Shown here: in pieces, positions 22,801-35,508 of the stretch | Position numbering within the stretch: position 1 is the first letter of the stretch | How the letters are laid out: each line of letters starts with the position of its first letter | Source of the DNA: Tetmemena sp. SeJ-2015 | Taxonomy: Eukaryota > Ciliophora > Spirotrichea > Sporadotrichida > Oxytrichidae | Length of the DNA stretch: 64,000 nt | Assembly (NCBI GenBank): GCA_027382625.1 | Contig: JAJKFJ010022096.1 | Span: 1-64,000 of the forward strand | Direction of reading: 5' to 3' | Notes under the pieces: generated by a model | Databases searched by the model: none | What the model saw: the letters and a program-made list of their open reading frames with translations, nothing else | What the model was told of the DNA's origin: nothing | Position numbers and translations under genes: made by a program

Positions 22801-25800
22801 CTTTCATTATGGAGACGTCAGGGTCGTAGTTCCCTGGACCTGGCTAGTCATTCCTCTGAGCCTCTTTCGGGCGGCCTCTAATACTCACACTCTAAGCATC
22901 TTCACCGAACCTCTTTGGTGAATCCTCATCAATAATCTTAATCAATAAAAAAGATAGTTTAAAGAAGATGAATCGTATTCTCCAGGTCCTGGCTTATAGA
23001 AGTACTCCTTGGAAACAAGTTCACTTCTCTAGCTTTGAGACACCTTGTGCGAGATCACTCTATCCCTGACTATGTTGGGGTCAGCTTGGTAAGCACCTGG
23101 TCCTGGTACATCTGACTTGATAGCATCTTCAGGTTTTCCTCTTATCTAAAATGACTTCGCGTCTTTTCCAAACTCATTAGCTGATGCATACTAGCCTGGG
23201 CCTGGCAGTTCCTTTACTTGCTTCTATACTATTTCAGCTCTCAAAGTCTTAGAGATAGCATAGGAGGGCGTCTTATCCTTCACAATAGAGGCGTCTGGAT
23301 CATATTGACCAGGACCTGGGAGGAGCTCAGCCCTACTCTGACTCCTTCCACCCATCGTGTACTGAGGCCCTTAGTAGCCTAACTTATCGGGGCTTCCGTA
23401 TTAGCCTGGTCCTGGTTGGTTAATTGCCTCCTTGTTGGTGAAGTTATTTTACCTTGTTGAAGTGGACATTTGGAAACCTCTGAGTGTGTCCTTGACTACA
23501 CTTGGATTTGGGTCGTAGCCGCAAGGACCTGGACTCATGTCCTTAATAAAACTTACAACAATTTTATTAAAAAAAACTTTTTGGAGCTTAATTTTTGGGT
23601 CTCTCTTTCCATTCATAGTGAACTTGGGTCCGTTACTTCCAATCTAATAATAAATCAGCATATTACATAGATATGAATCTCCTTGTTGGCTTGGTAACTG
23701 CCTGGCCCTGGTGCTTGCATTTACTCCTTAGTGATCATCGATCCTCGCTCGCTCTGACCCATTCTGAAGGAGGGGCTCTTATCTCTGTTGATGCTGTCAG
23801 CTTAGTTGTAGGCACCTGGCCCTGGAATGTTATCCCTTCTCAGAGGCTCTCGCTTTGGCTGCATAGAGAACGAAGGCACATTCTTTCCAAATGTATTGAT
23901 GTCGAAAAAGAGAAGATTAGATATGATAGGGTATTTATAAATCGCTGTTATTGGTTGGACCTGGTAGTTCCTTAACTTGCTTGGGCACTATATCAGGTCT
24001 CTAGGAGTTAGTGATCACTGCAGTCCTGAGTTTATCCTTCACTATGCTGTGATCTGCGTCATAGGCACCTGGACCTGGCACGTTTGAAGCTTGCTGCTCC
24101 TTGGGCTTAGCTCTTATTGAGAACGACTTCACCTCGCTCCCTATTCTTTTGTGGTTGTCGTTGTACCAACAATCAATCTCTCTTATGGTAAGCAATTAAT
24201 GATAAGTACTAGCCAGGGCCGATGTTACTTTGGGACTTGTTGACGATATCAGTTCTCTTGGAGGCGCTGTTGATATTGGCTTGAGGTATTCTGTCCTTGA
24301 TCAAGTTCTCTTAGGGGTCATACTAACCAGGCGCAGGCGATTTATCTGCTCGCTTCTCCTTGGGCTTGCCCCTCAAGGAGTAGGTAGGCACATCCTCTCC
24401 GAACTTCTTGGCAGTGTCATACTGACCAGGTCCAGGGAGCACGCTGTAGGACTTGCTGGAGGAGAGCATCAAACCTGATCTGTCTCTCATAGAGTTTGAA
24501 ATTTTAACTCCTCTGGTTGCGTCCTTCACTGCTGCTGGGTTTGGATCGTAGTTATTATATATTATGGAAATTTATAATAATTGAATTTAGTTTCCAGGTC
24601 CTGGGTTCAAATTCTTGATTGCAGTGCTGGGTCTTGATGCTATCTTGAAGCCACGTTGACTCTTCAAGTCAGTTACTTGGTAGCTGCCTGGACCAGGTGC
24701 TTAACTGGGTCCTGCAATTTTGCTGTCTCTGACTACTTTTCCAAAGATGGAGTTCTTGACGCTGTCTTTGACGGTGTGAGGGTTAGCCTCGTAAGCCCCT
24801 GGGCCTGGGATTTAGTCTCTGTTTAGAGAACCCATGCGAGCAGACCTGCTCATCAAAGCTGATGCTCCTCTTTGAGACCTCTGCTTCAATATAGACTTAT
24901 TATAAATGGAATTTTTAGCAAGGATGCTGGGTGATAGTCTTAGAATTTTGATCATAGGCACCAGGGCCTGGAGTTTAGCTGGGCTTAGCTGTTCTAGGTC
25001 GACTACCCATACTCACATTCCCCAGACCCTTGCCTATCTCCTTGCTGACTGCCTCATAGGCACCAGGTCCAAGACTTGCCCCAGTGATTTGCTTGCTTGT
25101 GATCCCTTTCTATCCTCTTCCCAAGCCAAAAGTTGGGTTCTTGTATTTTACAGCATCCGCTTTAGGTGAATAAGCTCCGGGTCCTGGTGAGAGCAGAGCG
25201 TCTTTCTTGGAGGCTGAATTCAAAATTGACTTGGTTGTGTCTCTCTTTGAGCGAGAACCAAAGGGTGTCATGCTTTGATTGCTCTGTGAACCTCCCAGCA
25301 TCGCATCATAGTGACCTGGGCCTGGAACGTTTGAAGGTCTCTGCTCTGGTCTCTTCCCTCCAATCCTAAATAAAGAATGATGGTTATAACTTTGACATAA
25401 GTGAAATAAGCTACTGCTGCTTTGGTGAACTTACGTGAAAGTAGGTGGCTTGCTGAGTGGAACTGGATCATAGTAGCCAGGGCCAGGATTTTAATATAAA
25501 TCCTCAAGCCTCATGGGGCTATTGTTAGTCCTGCTGTTACCCATCGAGTACTGCACACTCATCTTCATCTAGAGGTAAGGAGTTAGGAATCGCAAGTCAA
25601 TCATCAGTGGATATTAAAAATATAGCATCAAGTAAGGAAGCGTTGGTGCAATAAGATATGTCCTTGTGGAATTAAAAGGGAGTAACCAGATAATTATCTA
25701 TCAACTATCTTATTGCATTCCGAATATCTAAGATGCTAGCTAGTAACTTACTCTGTTCTAATCTGCATCATAAGCACCTGGTCCGGGATTGCTATCACCC

Positions 25801-26180
25801 TCCCCTTATCTCTGACTTCTTAAGAATCTATTCAAGTTAATGGAATGCATTTGTTCATACGTCCACTCAGGTGATGACTCTTTGACGATCTTCATGCCTC
25901 TGTCTGGCTCGTAGTTATTGCGACCTGGAGAATCATTCCTTCCTCCACCCAGGCTCCCTTCTATAATCCAAGTTTAACACCCAATACTTTTTCTAAAGTG
26001 AGAGAGAGACTTGCTAATTCAAAGTTCATCATTGCTAGTCTCAATTCTAGAGACTAACTCTCTCTATGATCTTTTCTTCCAGGGAAATATCCATATTGGA
26101 AAGGTGAAATTCCCATCCATGATCTGAGTTGTTGAAAACTTACCTCTGTTGGTTTTTGAAAAACTGTATGCAATTGACAT
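19844..26180 (-). CDS. Giant sperm-tail PG-rich repeat (SHIPPO/ODF3-like) protein
   Basis: The minus-strand frame starts MSIAYSFSKTNR at 26180 and ends NEEFRYV with TGA at 19844-19846. More than 40 copies of a P-G-P-G-x-Y motif are seen at roughly 100-150 base spacing, for example VPGPGTYNQDES, QPGPGNYTQDKP, IPGPGHYDADE and TPGPGHYKIP. They alternate with segments such as FSIRGRPKD and MRSEL/VSKEQ. These are STPGR repeats, known from ODF3/CIMAP-type proteins that line or fill axonemal microtubules. More than a dozen AT-rich inserts interrupt it; one near 20475-20505 has pointer TAG. The spliced protein should approach 1,900 residues, far longer than animal ODF3 (about 250). A role as a microtubule-inner or cortical microtubule ruler is inference. 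Several near-identical repeat pairs point to recent internal duplication. Confidence 0.88.
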
Positions 26181-27161
26181 CTTAATTCCTTCTTTCTATC
26201 TTTTCCTTACTCTTTCTATACCAAAGATAGAATAATATTTTCGATCTTCACAATTCATAATCTCATTTTAAGATTATGGACTGCTTCTAATAAGAACAAA
26301 TACTTAGAGTGAGTATTGCTCTTCACTCTTGATACCTTTAAAGATAATTTCGTTACCTCTCTGAAATGCTAGGGTTGCTCTTTTTATTTTTCGCAATTAA
26401 ATTAAAATAAATTAAGAATACTCACACACACACACACTCTAACTCTATCATCATTCACACAAATCAATCATTCTCCACTTTACGATTTACAAGGATATAT
26501 TTCAAAACACCAATCGCTAATCACAAATCACAAATAAGAACTCTATCACTCTCTCTCTCTAGGAAAGAAACTTGCTTTTCAATTTAAAGACACAAATAAG
26601 TAAAAACTTCCTCAATCCTAACTAAATAACTAGTAAAAGTGACATACACACTCACAGAGTGACAGGGTGGCAATTTAATTATGAGGAAAGTGGATATTTT
26701 TAAGTTGTTTTTGAAGCCAATCTTTAAATAAAATTTAATGCGCCTTGTACCCACTTACTGCCTTTTAAGCTAAAAAGTTGTGATTAATTAATAAAGCTAC
26801 CGATGATCAATCACACTCAGAAAAGTGGGGTGGCTCGCATTTAAACTGGAAATTTCAAACTCTTCTATTATCAATAGAAAAGAATAAATAAGGAAATAGG
26901 AAATTTTCTTATAGTCGTGTCTGTGATTATTAATTTTAAATTGGGTGATATTTGAAATTTAACTTAGGTACTAACAAATACCTACTACTTGAGCTGCCCC
27001 CACCTGCCAAACCCACTCTATTTAACAAGCCATTACAAAACTAACTCCAAATTTTCACTATTCCACCGCATTTACCACCCCCTCACTCTCTTTCCACTAC
27101 TTATACAAGCTAATATAATATCATAATTATTATAGAGTTAAGCTATTACAGATAAGAAAGC
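26181..27161. other. AT-rich intergenic region with simple repeats
   Basis: About 980 bases without a convincing frame. It holds a (CA)n run at about 26423-26438 and a CT-rich run at about 26552-26562. Divergent genes start at both ends, so both 5' flanks lie here. No further structure is seen. Confidence 0.5.
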
Positions 27162-27598
27162 ATGCAGTCCCGTCGAGCAGCCGCAAAGCAATTTAAAGAC
27201 TATCAGAACCCCAAAAAGAACAATTAGTTGCAATTCAATTTAGAGATTAAAATTGTGTATATCGATTTAAGTTTTCTCCCTCGCCTATTAAGAGATATGT
27301 GAGTTCAAAATCTTTCAGCCATCATTATAAAGTAAGAGATAAGTATTCTTTATCTCTCTATTCATATTTGGTGATTATTCCCAGGCCCCTTAGCTTGAAA
27401 ATTTGAACAAGGAAAACTCCAATCATTATATAATTCAAGCAGCATTTTATGAATGATGAGAGTGTGTAAATTTATGAATGCCTCTACAAGCCAGAGGATC
27501 CAGAACTTGAGCTCAGCACCAACCTTTACCCAGACACGTGGGAGACGCAAGCCCCTCCAGCAGCTCTTTAACGAGCTCAAATCTTCTCACTCACTTGA
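27162..27598 (+). CDS. Small unknown acidic protein
   Basis: The ATG at 27162 begins MQSRRAAAKQFKDYQNPKKN. After an insert of about 130 bases (exact edges not resolved) the frame continues APQLENLNKENSN. A short insert with pointer AAT (near 27420-27452) leads to DESVQIYECLYKPEDPELEL, and TGA falls at 27596-27598. The product is about 110 residues. A basic N-terminus and acidic, proline-rich C-terminus are visible, with no known domain. The next gene starts only 35 bases further on, same strand. Confidence 0.5.
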
Positions 27599-27632
27599 GC
27601 CCCCTTCCCTCAATTAAACACCTTATCACAAT

Positions 27633-28160
27633 ATGCGTAGCTAGTCACGTTTAATTTTGAATTCTGATGATGAGAAAGTGGATATCAATAGAAAGGTTTC
27701 AGACCTCCTGAGACGAGAAAGAAGGGCTGTCTTTAAATAATATTTGAGTATCAGCTATGCATTTTAAGCTGAGTCCCTGGTGCCAACTACAAGCTAGCAA
27801 GTACAAGTTCTCACCACTAAGCAAGCTAGCAACTTGCTAGACAAAGCCATAGCCTCTACAACTCTCACCGACTTACGGGGCGAGAGAGCGATTGCGACCA
27901 GAAGTGGAGTCGCATTAGGCCCCATTGGTACAAAATAAACTAAACCACTCAAAGTTGACTCTCCTCATGAATCGAAAGAGCGGCAAGTTGCTCATCATGT
28001 GATATAACTTTAAGCTTTTTTAAGATTGACTTGCTCAAATAAAGGCACAGGAGAGTAAAAAAGAGCCCGCTAAGACTGGTCCTGTAGGGTTCGGCTCGGG
28101 TTTCCAGAAGAAAAGAATCCAAAAGCTGCAAGGGAAACGCGTAGACTCCTAAGTTTCTGA
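27633..28160 (+). CDS. Unknown 175-residue protein
   Basis: One uninterrupted frame runs from ATG 27633 to TGA 28158-28160 with TAA and TAG as Gln: MRSQSRLILNSDDEK, a basic helix (VSDLLRRERRAVFKQYL), then QASNLLDKAIASTTL and a basic C-terminus (RETRRLLSF). No insert was needed, unusual for this window. No domain is recognised. The length of an uninterrupted frame and the clean charged helices argue it is real, but evidence is modest. Confidence 0.5.
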
Positions 28161-28185
28161 GAAGCCATCCTGTATCGAGGCCACT

Positions 28186-28206
28186 TAATAATAATAATAA
28201 TAATAA
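28186..28206. repeat. (AAT)n microsatellite
   Basis: About seven tandem AAT units lie just downstream of the preceding stop, in a region that would be 3' UTR or spacer. Confidence 0.85.
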
Positions 28207-28289
28207 CAACGCATTTTAGACGAACTAGCGTCTTGCGTGTTATATGTTAAACTTAAGAGGACCGAAGTCCTCCGTGTTAATCAACTCAC

Positions 28290-28955
28290 TCAAGTTGGAG
28301 GCTTGGGGTTGAGATGTCTTTGATCTTCTGAGGAACCAAGGTGTCTTCGACCACTCATAGCACTCGTCTAGGACACTGACTCAGATAAGTAACTAAACTA
28401 ATCAAACATCACACTGTTATGGATGATCGTTCTAACCTTCATTTAGTACTTAGTAGTAGCTTGTAGTTGTTGTTGTTTGAACCACTTCTTGCTGTCCACC
28501 ATATTTGATTGATTATTATTTTAATCAAAATTATTATTATTAATTTGATTAAATGTTCGTGCGTCATCCTATTAATCAAATACGTCATTAAGGTCTTAAT
28601 TGAGGTTTTCCTATTAAATACCCAAATAGGATTAGTATTAAATAGGGGGTTGATTCCCACTACCCAATATGAGGTTGACTGACTCTTAATGAACTGGCTG
28701 AGCGGGTTTGTAGTTAGCGTTTAAACCCACGAAAGGTTTCGGTCTGTAGGGAATAAAGACCGTCCTGACAGGATTGCGACGTTAATCTTCGTCTTCTCCT
28801 TCTTGCTCATCATCAGTGTAGAGGGGATTACGGCTTTTAGGTGCTTGCCTGGACCATCTTTGGATCATGGCCCTGTACTTTCCCAAGTTTTTGGCAACCA
28901 TAGGGAAGAAGAATTCCATGGCGCCCCTGAGCTCAGGGGTTCTTCTCCTGTGCAT
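28290..28955 (-). CDS. Unknown Asn/Gln-rich protein with hydrophobic N-terminus
   Basis: The minus-strand frame is open from ATG 28953-28955 (MHRRRTPELRGAMEFFF) to TGA at 28290-28292, 221 codons without an insert. It contains an acidic patch (TDDEQEGEDED), a proline-rich segment and an N/Q-rich stretch (FNQINNNNFDQNNNQSN). The frame stays open upstream for about 370 bases, past a hydrophobic run (WLSGLGLTGYLIFLM) and antisense to the start of the MYB gene. The true start may therefore be upstream with a membrane anchor. No family is recognised. Confidence 0.5.
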
Positions 28956-29060
28956 AAGAAAGATTAGATAGCCTGTAAGTCCGAGGCCACTTAACCAATC
29001 TCCGATATTAAGAAGGAGACTCTCCCTCAGAGCCAGGAATTTGAAATTCTAGATACGCCA

Positions 29061-31056
29061 ATGACTGAAGAACTTTCCATTAGCAAGCAACCAAGCAATT
29101 AAACCTCTAAGCAAGCGATTCAAAACTAGGATTCTCAAGCTAAAGAGCGTGAAGCTCCTTAGGTTCAGTGTGATACCGATGAAATGAGGCTTGCTACTCC
29201 AAAAGATATGGATATTTAAATGTTAGACGATGATCAGTAGTCGCACTAGTAGTAAATAGAACAATTTCACTCTACAAATTTAAAAGAAGCATCTTAAAAG
29301 TTGATGAAACTTACTCTTATCAATTGAGATCGTCTTTTTATTTTAAGCAAGCAATCACAGTTTAATTTCTAGCAACTCGGAGCATCTCCTGAATTATTAA
29401 ATTCAAGAATCAAAGCCAGTCATCATGTCCCCCTCAGGCAGTCAGAGTTCTTAGGGCCAGGTGCATTTTTCAACACCACGCCATCTGGTAACTGCTCTCG
29501 ATGGGCAGCGACCCCTCAACATAAATCTAACCTAAAACACTCTAATAATGCCTCATCCTAATAACCCTAACGCAATGCAGTACTCAGGTCGCTGGACCGA
29601 TGAGGAGCACGAGAAATTTCTAGAGGGCTTGAAAATCTACGGCAAAGACTGGCGCCTCATTGAGGAATTCATTGGCTCCAGGACTTGCGCTCAGATCAGG
29701 TCTCATGCACAGAAGTATTTCAACAAGTTGCATAGGAACCAAGCCAAGCGAGCTCAAAAATTACTTATGGCAGAAAAAACTCTGGGAAAGAGGGCTCATT
29801 AAAGAACTTTTAAGTAAGGTATGTTAATATTTTTGAGCTCATCAGAGCGTGCCACTGAACCCAGCAAGCGAGAAACTTGTAGGTGACGTAACCTCTAGCT
29901 AATTTAACTCAAAGCAAGTTGAGAAAGATACATTGGTGTCAAATCCATTCCAAATCAATCACTAGAAGAAGAGTCGAATCATGTTTTATACTTTCTTGTT
30001 AAGAAGACTTTGAAAAGTGAAAGTCAAAAACCTTAAACTACTTTGGCAAAGTCCACAGAAGTTGTTTAACCAGTCCAGCCAATATTCTAGAGAAATCCAT
30101 CTGCGCCCTTAGAGATTATAAAGGATCAACTAGCTGGTCCTCAAGGATAGGCATAAACAATCCATCCTCTCTCTCAAGTATCCATACCACAAGTTGGATT
30201 AGACATCGAAACTGAGCTCACACTTACTTTGCGTTAGCTCATAACTGCAAGAGAGAAAGTTTCACTTGACTTCATGATGAAAAAACTGACTTCAGTAGAG
30301 GCTTGCAAGGTGCTGATTCAAATTACCAACGAATTCCATGAACAGGCCATGAAATCCCTCAAGAACTGTTTGTGTAAGCTATCTTTATATATCTAACTCA
30401 ATACTTTAGTCGATCACAGCAACAGAATGGTTGATGAGAGGAACCTAACGCAGTTCATTTGCATTCTACTGTCCAAGCAAGTTCAAATTCTCCCACCTGC
30501 TCAAGAGTCAGAATCCAATCCCGAAGAAATACTCTAGCATGATTAAATTTAACCGCATTGCTTTCATACTCTCGTTTTTCATGTCACTGCTTCCCAGGCA
30601 TCATAGGTTGATGATGAGAATGCTTATCCAATTGAGCATCACAGCCAGTCGACTTTAAAGAGACAGAGGCTCTCCATGAATCCCGAGTCTTCTTTCACTA
30701 ACACCAAGACTGGAACCTTTGATCAGCGAGTAGCTCAAACCCCTGAGGTGTCTCTCCCCTTACATCTCAGAAGAGCTGGCGGTCGCTTGCAACAACCAAA
30801 CTTCAACTTGCAGACTCGAGGCACCGAATCTGTGACGCCCTTCAAGTCTTTAACCAAGACCCCCAACTAGATCCATAGACTACTCCCAGAGGATTTCAAA
30901 ATGTCTGCTCAAAAGAGTGTAGCCGAGGAAAACGCAGAAGAGAGGGACTTCCCAACTGAGTCAATGGATTTTGTATCTGAGAGAAGAATGAAATCAAGCA
31001 AAGAGTATAACGCAAAGTCTAACTTAGCTAAAGTACTGGGCTAAGTTAAAAAGTGA
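29061..31056 (+). CDS. MYB-like transcription factor, SHAQKYF class
   Basis: The ATG at 29061 (MTEELSISKQPSNQ) opens a Gln-rich leader. After an insert near 29300-29350, a single MYB/SANT repeat follows: GRWTDEEHEKFLEGLKIYGK then DWRLIEEFIGSRT and the diagnostic QIRSHAQKYF (29695-29722). This R1-type repeat binds DNA in plant and protist CCA1/REVEILLE-like factors. Downstream are Ser/Pro/Gln-rich regions with inserts near 29815-29850 and 29985-30015, a helical segment (SLDFMMKKLTSVEACKVL) and a basic C-terminal part ending at TGA 31054-31056. Total about 600 residues. A nuclear DNA-binding regulator is the likely role; its targets are unknown. Confidence 0.82.
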
Positions 31057-31576
31057 AAAATCTGGAGAAAGACGGCAACCAATGAGATAATTATACATAG
31101 TCTACTCTCTAATAAGAATGAGCTTTAGAAGTCAAGGCATTTAACTCAGTCATCACAGCAGGGTTGAAGAGCTTTCTATCTAGGGCCAAAGTTACTTAAT
31201 TACTCAATTACATGGATCCTCGCCTTGATTCTTGCTGCAAGATTTGAGGAGAGGATGTTTACTTGTAAATTTTTCTTTCAATCGCTTCAATTAATTCACC
31301 ACCCCAACTCAGACGCATCGTTCTTAACTCTATTAAGAAATGTAAGATGGATTAATTTAGAATATGTTACCTCTAGATAATAGTTAAAGTTGATTTCATC
31401 ACTATTTTAGTGTTTTAAGTTATTCTCTGGCCTTTAATTACACTTTAGAAAATAGACTGTTCTCTTGGATAATTATAATCAGAGTAGTCACAGTATTAGT
31501 AGTAAATATTTTATTTGCTTTAATCCTTGTTTGCTATAGGCAGATTAAAGTTTACACACGATTTAGCAATAAAATA
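31057..31576. other. Intergenic spacer
   Basis: No supported gene. It holds the 3' flank of the MYB gene and the 5' flank of the next + strand gene. The second half is AT-rich. Confidence 0.5.
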
Positions 31577-34500
31577 ATGGCTTAGTAAAAACAACAACTG
31601 CAACACCGTTCCAACTAAAACTCCTTCGAGCGACTTGGCCTCCCTGATTTACTCCAGTCGAAGCCAGCTCAAGATTATGGTAATCGAATTTATGTGTTAT
31701 TTGATTTAAGAAGGGTTTTCAATAGCCAAGGCTAAAGTGATTGGGAATTCGCAGTCGGTGCAGCACTCTCCAACTCAGCAGGTATTGCGAGACATGGTCA
31801 ACTCCTTCGATCAGAGGAAAGAAATGGTCGGCAGGTTGCCCATTTATCAGCATCATTTAAATACTCATCCCTATTATAAATTATGATAATGATTAAGCAG
31901 CCAGTGATAGCTAAGAAGGTAGTCATATTGTGATTCTTTTTTATTTGTTAAGGCAACGCTTAAGAAGATGCGAAACCAGTCCTCCTTCTGGAAAGGCGAG
32001 CAGACAGAAACGTAGCCACTTTCATCTCATCGTAATGATTTTATTTGTTTCAGCCACTGCCGCTCTCGAACATGACCGAGTTTTAAAAGGAGGAGGAGCT
32101 GCGCAGCAAGATAAGGCACGGCCAGCTCAAGAACTTGCTTGAAACTGAACTCATGAGAAGTTAAATTATCATCCTCATTATCTGCTGCTTTATTATAGTC
32201 AGCCATAGATGAACCCCACTCTCACGCCTTTGAAACTCAACCCCTTCCAAACAAGCCAGCCCGCTCTCAACGGGCAAGTCAATTAAAGGAGGCAGAGCAA
32301 CGTGGTGGTCAAAGACAAGAAGCTGCTCTTCGCTTCCTAAAACTCCTCCAAGTAGGACCTCTACGACTTCCAGTCACAGCATGAAGGATCCTCCCATTAC
32401 AACAATAATAAGCACAACAATACTCATCAGCAGCTGAACTAGTCAACGGCTTTAGATCAGCAACAAAACTTTAACCCCTTCAATAAACTGCAACTCAAGA
32501 CTTAGAGCTAGGAAGGGATGCTATAATAGAATCAGTAGAGTAAATAGAAACAGAGGGCTAGCTAGTCTATCGCCAAAAATGAGAAAGCTAATTTAAACGA
32601 GCATAGTTCTTCTTTCTACAGGAAGGCACAAGAGGCCAATAATAGAAAGGAGAGTGGGCGCACAGATAGTAGGAGGGACAAAGACAGCCAGAGTCAGAAT
32701 CGAACTTTCGACAACTAACTCAGCACTATGACTGGCGAGAGCTAAGCGCCACTCAGACGATAGCATAATCTGCACAAGGTAGCTAAGTATGGCTCAGTCC
32801 TCAAAGAATAATCTTACGTCCTCATCATCATAATATCTTTATAAACTTTAAGAGCTAGAGAAAATAAAACTGCAGGCAGAGGAGCAGCAAGAAGATTCAG
32901 AAGATGTGCACAGTTTTGTCTCACAGGACAGTGAGGACTTCGATTTTAAGAATCTCTCGCTCATTCCCAAACAGATCGACTACGCGATTAACTACTACGA
33001 AAACCCATAGTAGAGGAAGAGACAGCTACTTTAATATAGATGCGTAGTTGTAGATTTAAGTTTAGAGCAAATCATCAATAAGAGGAAGCAGCAGAACTAT
33101 CATAAGCCAGAGAAGCAAACTTTACTTAATTGCTTTAATATGTTCCAGAAGCAACACCGCAGTCAAGCACCACGATTGACTGAAGTGCCCTCAGATCATA
33201 AAATGGAAGACTGGCTGCAAGCTTTGAGAGGATCCAAACATTTTTAGTCGAATGACAATACTACGGCGGCGACTTCCCATCAGCACCTGCATCCAGACAT
33301 TAGCACCATAGATGTAGATGCTACTCAGGCTTCAACAATTCCAAGGACTCTCAAAAATAATTAAAGTTTTACTCATATATAGACTAAACCACAGTCAAGA
33401 CTGACTTATGCACATAGGTAAGGCGAATCAATCCTTGGAGAAAGTAATCACGGAAAAGCCTAAGGCAAGGCTTCCTATCTCCACCAAAATCCAGAGGAGA
33501 ACAGACAAGAGAAGTATTTGCACTTCGGCTAGCATAGGGAATCTTCAGCTGGTGGTCTCTTGAAGTTGCCACAGGAAGGCTCCAGCCAAAAGAAGAAGAA
33601 AAAGCATGCTCTACTCTACTATTATAATAGTACTTCACTTTTTCTTTTTTAAGCTCATGAAGAAGTTAAAGATATTTAACTTGAGAATATATCTGTGACT
33701 TAAGTTTCAGAGTACGACAGGATGGTGGCTCAGCGGAAGGAGGAGAAGCGAAAAGAGTTTCTTAAGAACATTCAGGAGAAGACACAACGCAACTAGTAGA
33801 TTTACAAGTTGCTGATGCAGAACAATCGAGTGACTGTTGTGCCCGACACTAAGATCCAATCATGGGACCTCATGCCCAGGTTTGAGATCATGGAGACCAC
33901 CTACCAGGACTAGCTCAAAGTGAGGCAGAAATATTTATGTCCACAAATCATATGCAATTATTTCATTCTCTAAATAGCTGATGGCTCAGAACAAGATGAG
34001 GTTCAAGCTCAAGATGATAGAGAGCGATGACGTGGAACTCAAGTTCGGGCCAGGAATGAATGCCCTCAACATAGGCATCCACCTGGACCTGCGGGACTTC
34101 ACCTCCTTGATAAATGTAGACCAGATCAGGAAGCTGGAGCGTCTGCCACTGAAGAAAGAACTCAAGAAGAGTCCGAGTATCAGAGTCACTGACCAATCGC
34201 TCCTCAGGAACAGACAACTCCACCTCAATCTTAGCTTAAAACCATCTTAATTCTAGAGTATGTATTTTATTAGCAACAACATGGACCTGCAATTGGGTAA
34301 GTTCGTGAACAAGCAGATCGAGAAAAAGGTCCACAAGCTCCAAGAAGATAGCTTGAGTCGCAAATTTAATCATTTATATCTTTTATTTGAGGGAGAAAAG
34401 GACAACGATTCCTAAGCCACTAGCTATGGATGTGGCTGAGAGGATAAACAGGAACATGCAGAGCAAGCAGCATAGCTCACTCCCCTCTACCTTCAGAGCG

Positions 34501-35341
34501 CCCTCTCTCATTGAGTATGAGATAAAGAAGTAAGCCAAGCGGAATTAATCGCTCTAAACATAGTTCCCTTAATTGCTATTGGTAAATCGAAGGTATCAGA
34601 GAGCAAACAGTTCGAGAAGGCGTTCGTGGAACTGAAGCAGAACATGGAGGTGGACATCGTGAGGGCCAACTACAAGAACCTCCCCAACTCACGCGTGCTC
34701 GACAACCTCGACTTCGACCACGACAACTACGATCAGAAGCTTTTAGTCTCTCTTATAATAATATAAAATAATTAAAAAATATTTTATATTTTATTATATA
34801 GTTCATAGTCTATAAGAAGGGATACAAGTACAAGCAATTCCAGGAGAAGATCAACAACTACTGGGAGACATTCTACACCATTGCCGCATAGAGGCGCAAC
34901 TCCCCTACCAAGAGGCACAACAACACCCAGGTAGACTTCGACATGAACGAGCCACTTAGACTCAACCTCAACCCTAGGAACTCCCAGGACGTACAAGGGA
35001 TGGAAAGGATTGAGCAGCCTAAGCTTGACTATGCTCTTTCAATATAATTCATTATATATCTATGAATGTGCTAATCAGAAAGAGCATCTCATGAACAAGA
35101 CAGCCCAGAATCTTTATCACAACTAAGATAGATTAGGTTTTGTAATTACCATCTCTATGTATGTTCTTAAGATGGAGGGAAGGAGTTTGGCAGACTGAGT
35201 GAAGAGGCATGCGAGGAGCCCGATGACTTTCAAAGTAGTCGCTTCAGCTCGCAGTCCTCCAAGCGCTAAAGCAATAACCAGCACCACCATATCGCTCACA
35301 TGAAGACAATTAAGAGAGAAATTTTACCACAACTTAAGTGA
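31577..35341 (+). CDS. Large Gln-rich protein with charged helical C-terminal half
   Basis: The ATG at 31577 begins MAQQKQQLQHRSNQNSFERL. Clear pointers include AAGG (near 31916 and 31953), AGCCACT (near 32014 and 32053), TAGCT (near 33912 and 33976), TAGTCT (34745-34750 and about 34808-34813) and TGCT. Their removal gives about 1,050 residues ending at TGA 35339-35341. The N-terminal half is Gln/Asn/Ser-rich. From about 33700 the protein becomes structured: MVAQRKEEKRKEFLKNIQEK, FEIMETTYQDQLMAQNKMRF, LNIGIHLDLRDFTSLINVDQ, QFEKAFVELKQNMEVDIVRA and YKYKQFQEKINNYWETFY. It lacks a signal or membrane segment. No family was recognised. A cytoskeletal or basal-body protein is possible but unproven. 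Confidence 0.65.
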
Positions 35342-35508
35342 ATCAATCATCATAACCTAGAATATTAAACTTATTTCCATTGAAAATTACCATCTACTTC
35401 TTCTATGAGCAACACAGATGAGAGTCCAAAGTAAAATTAAATAAGGTTCTCATTCATCTTCTATTCGAAACACAGAGAGAGAGAGAGAAAGTGAAAGTGA
35501 TATTGCTT

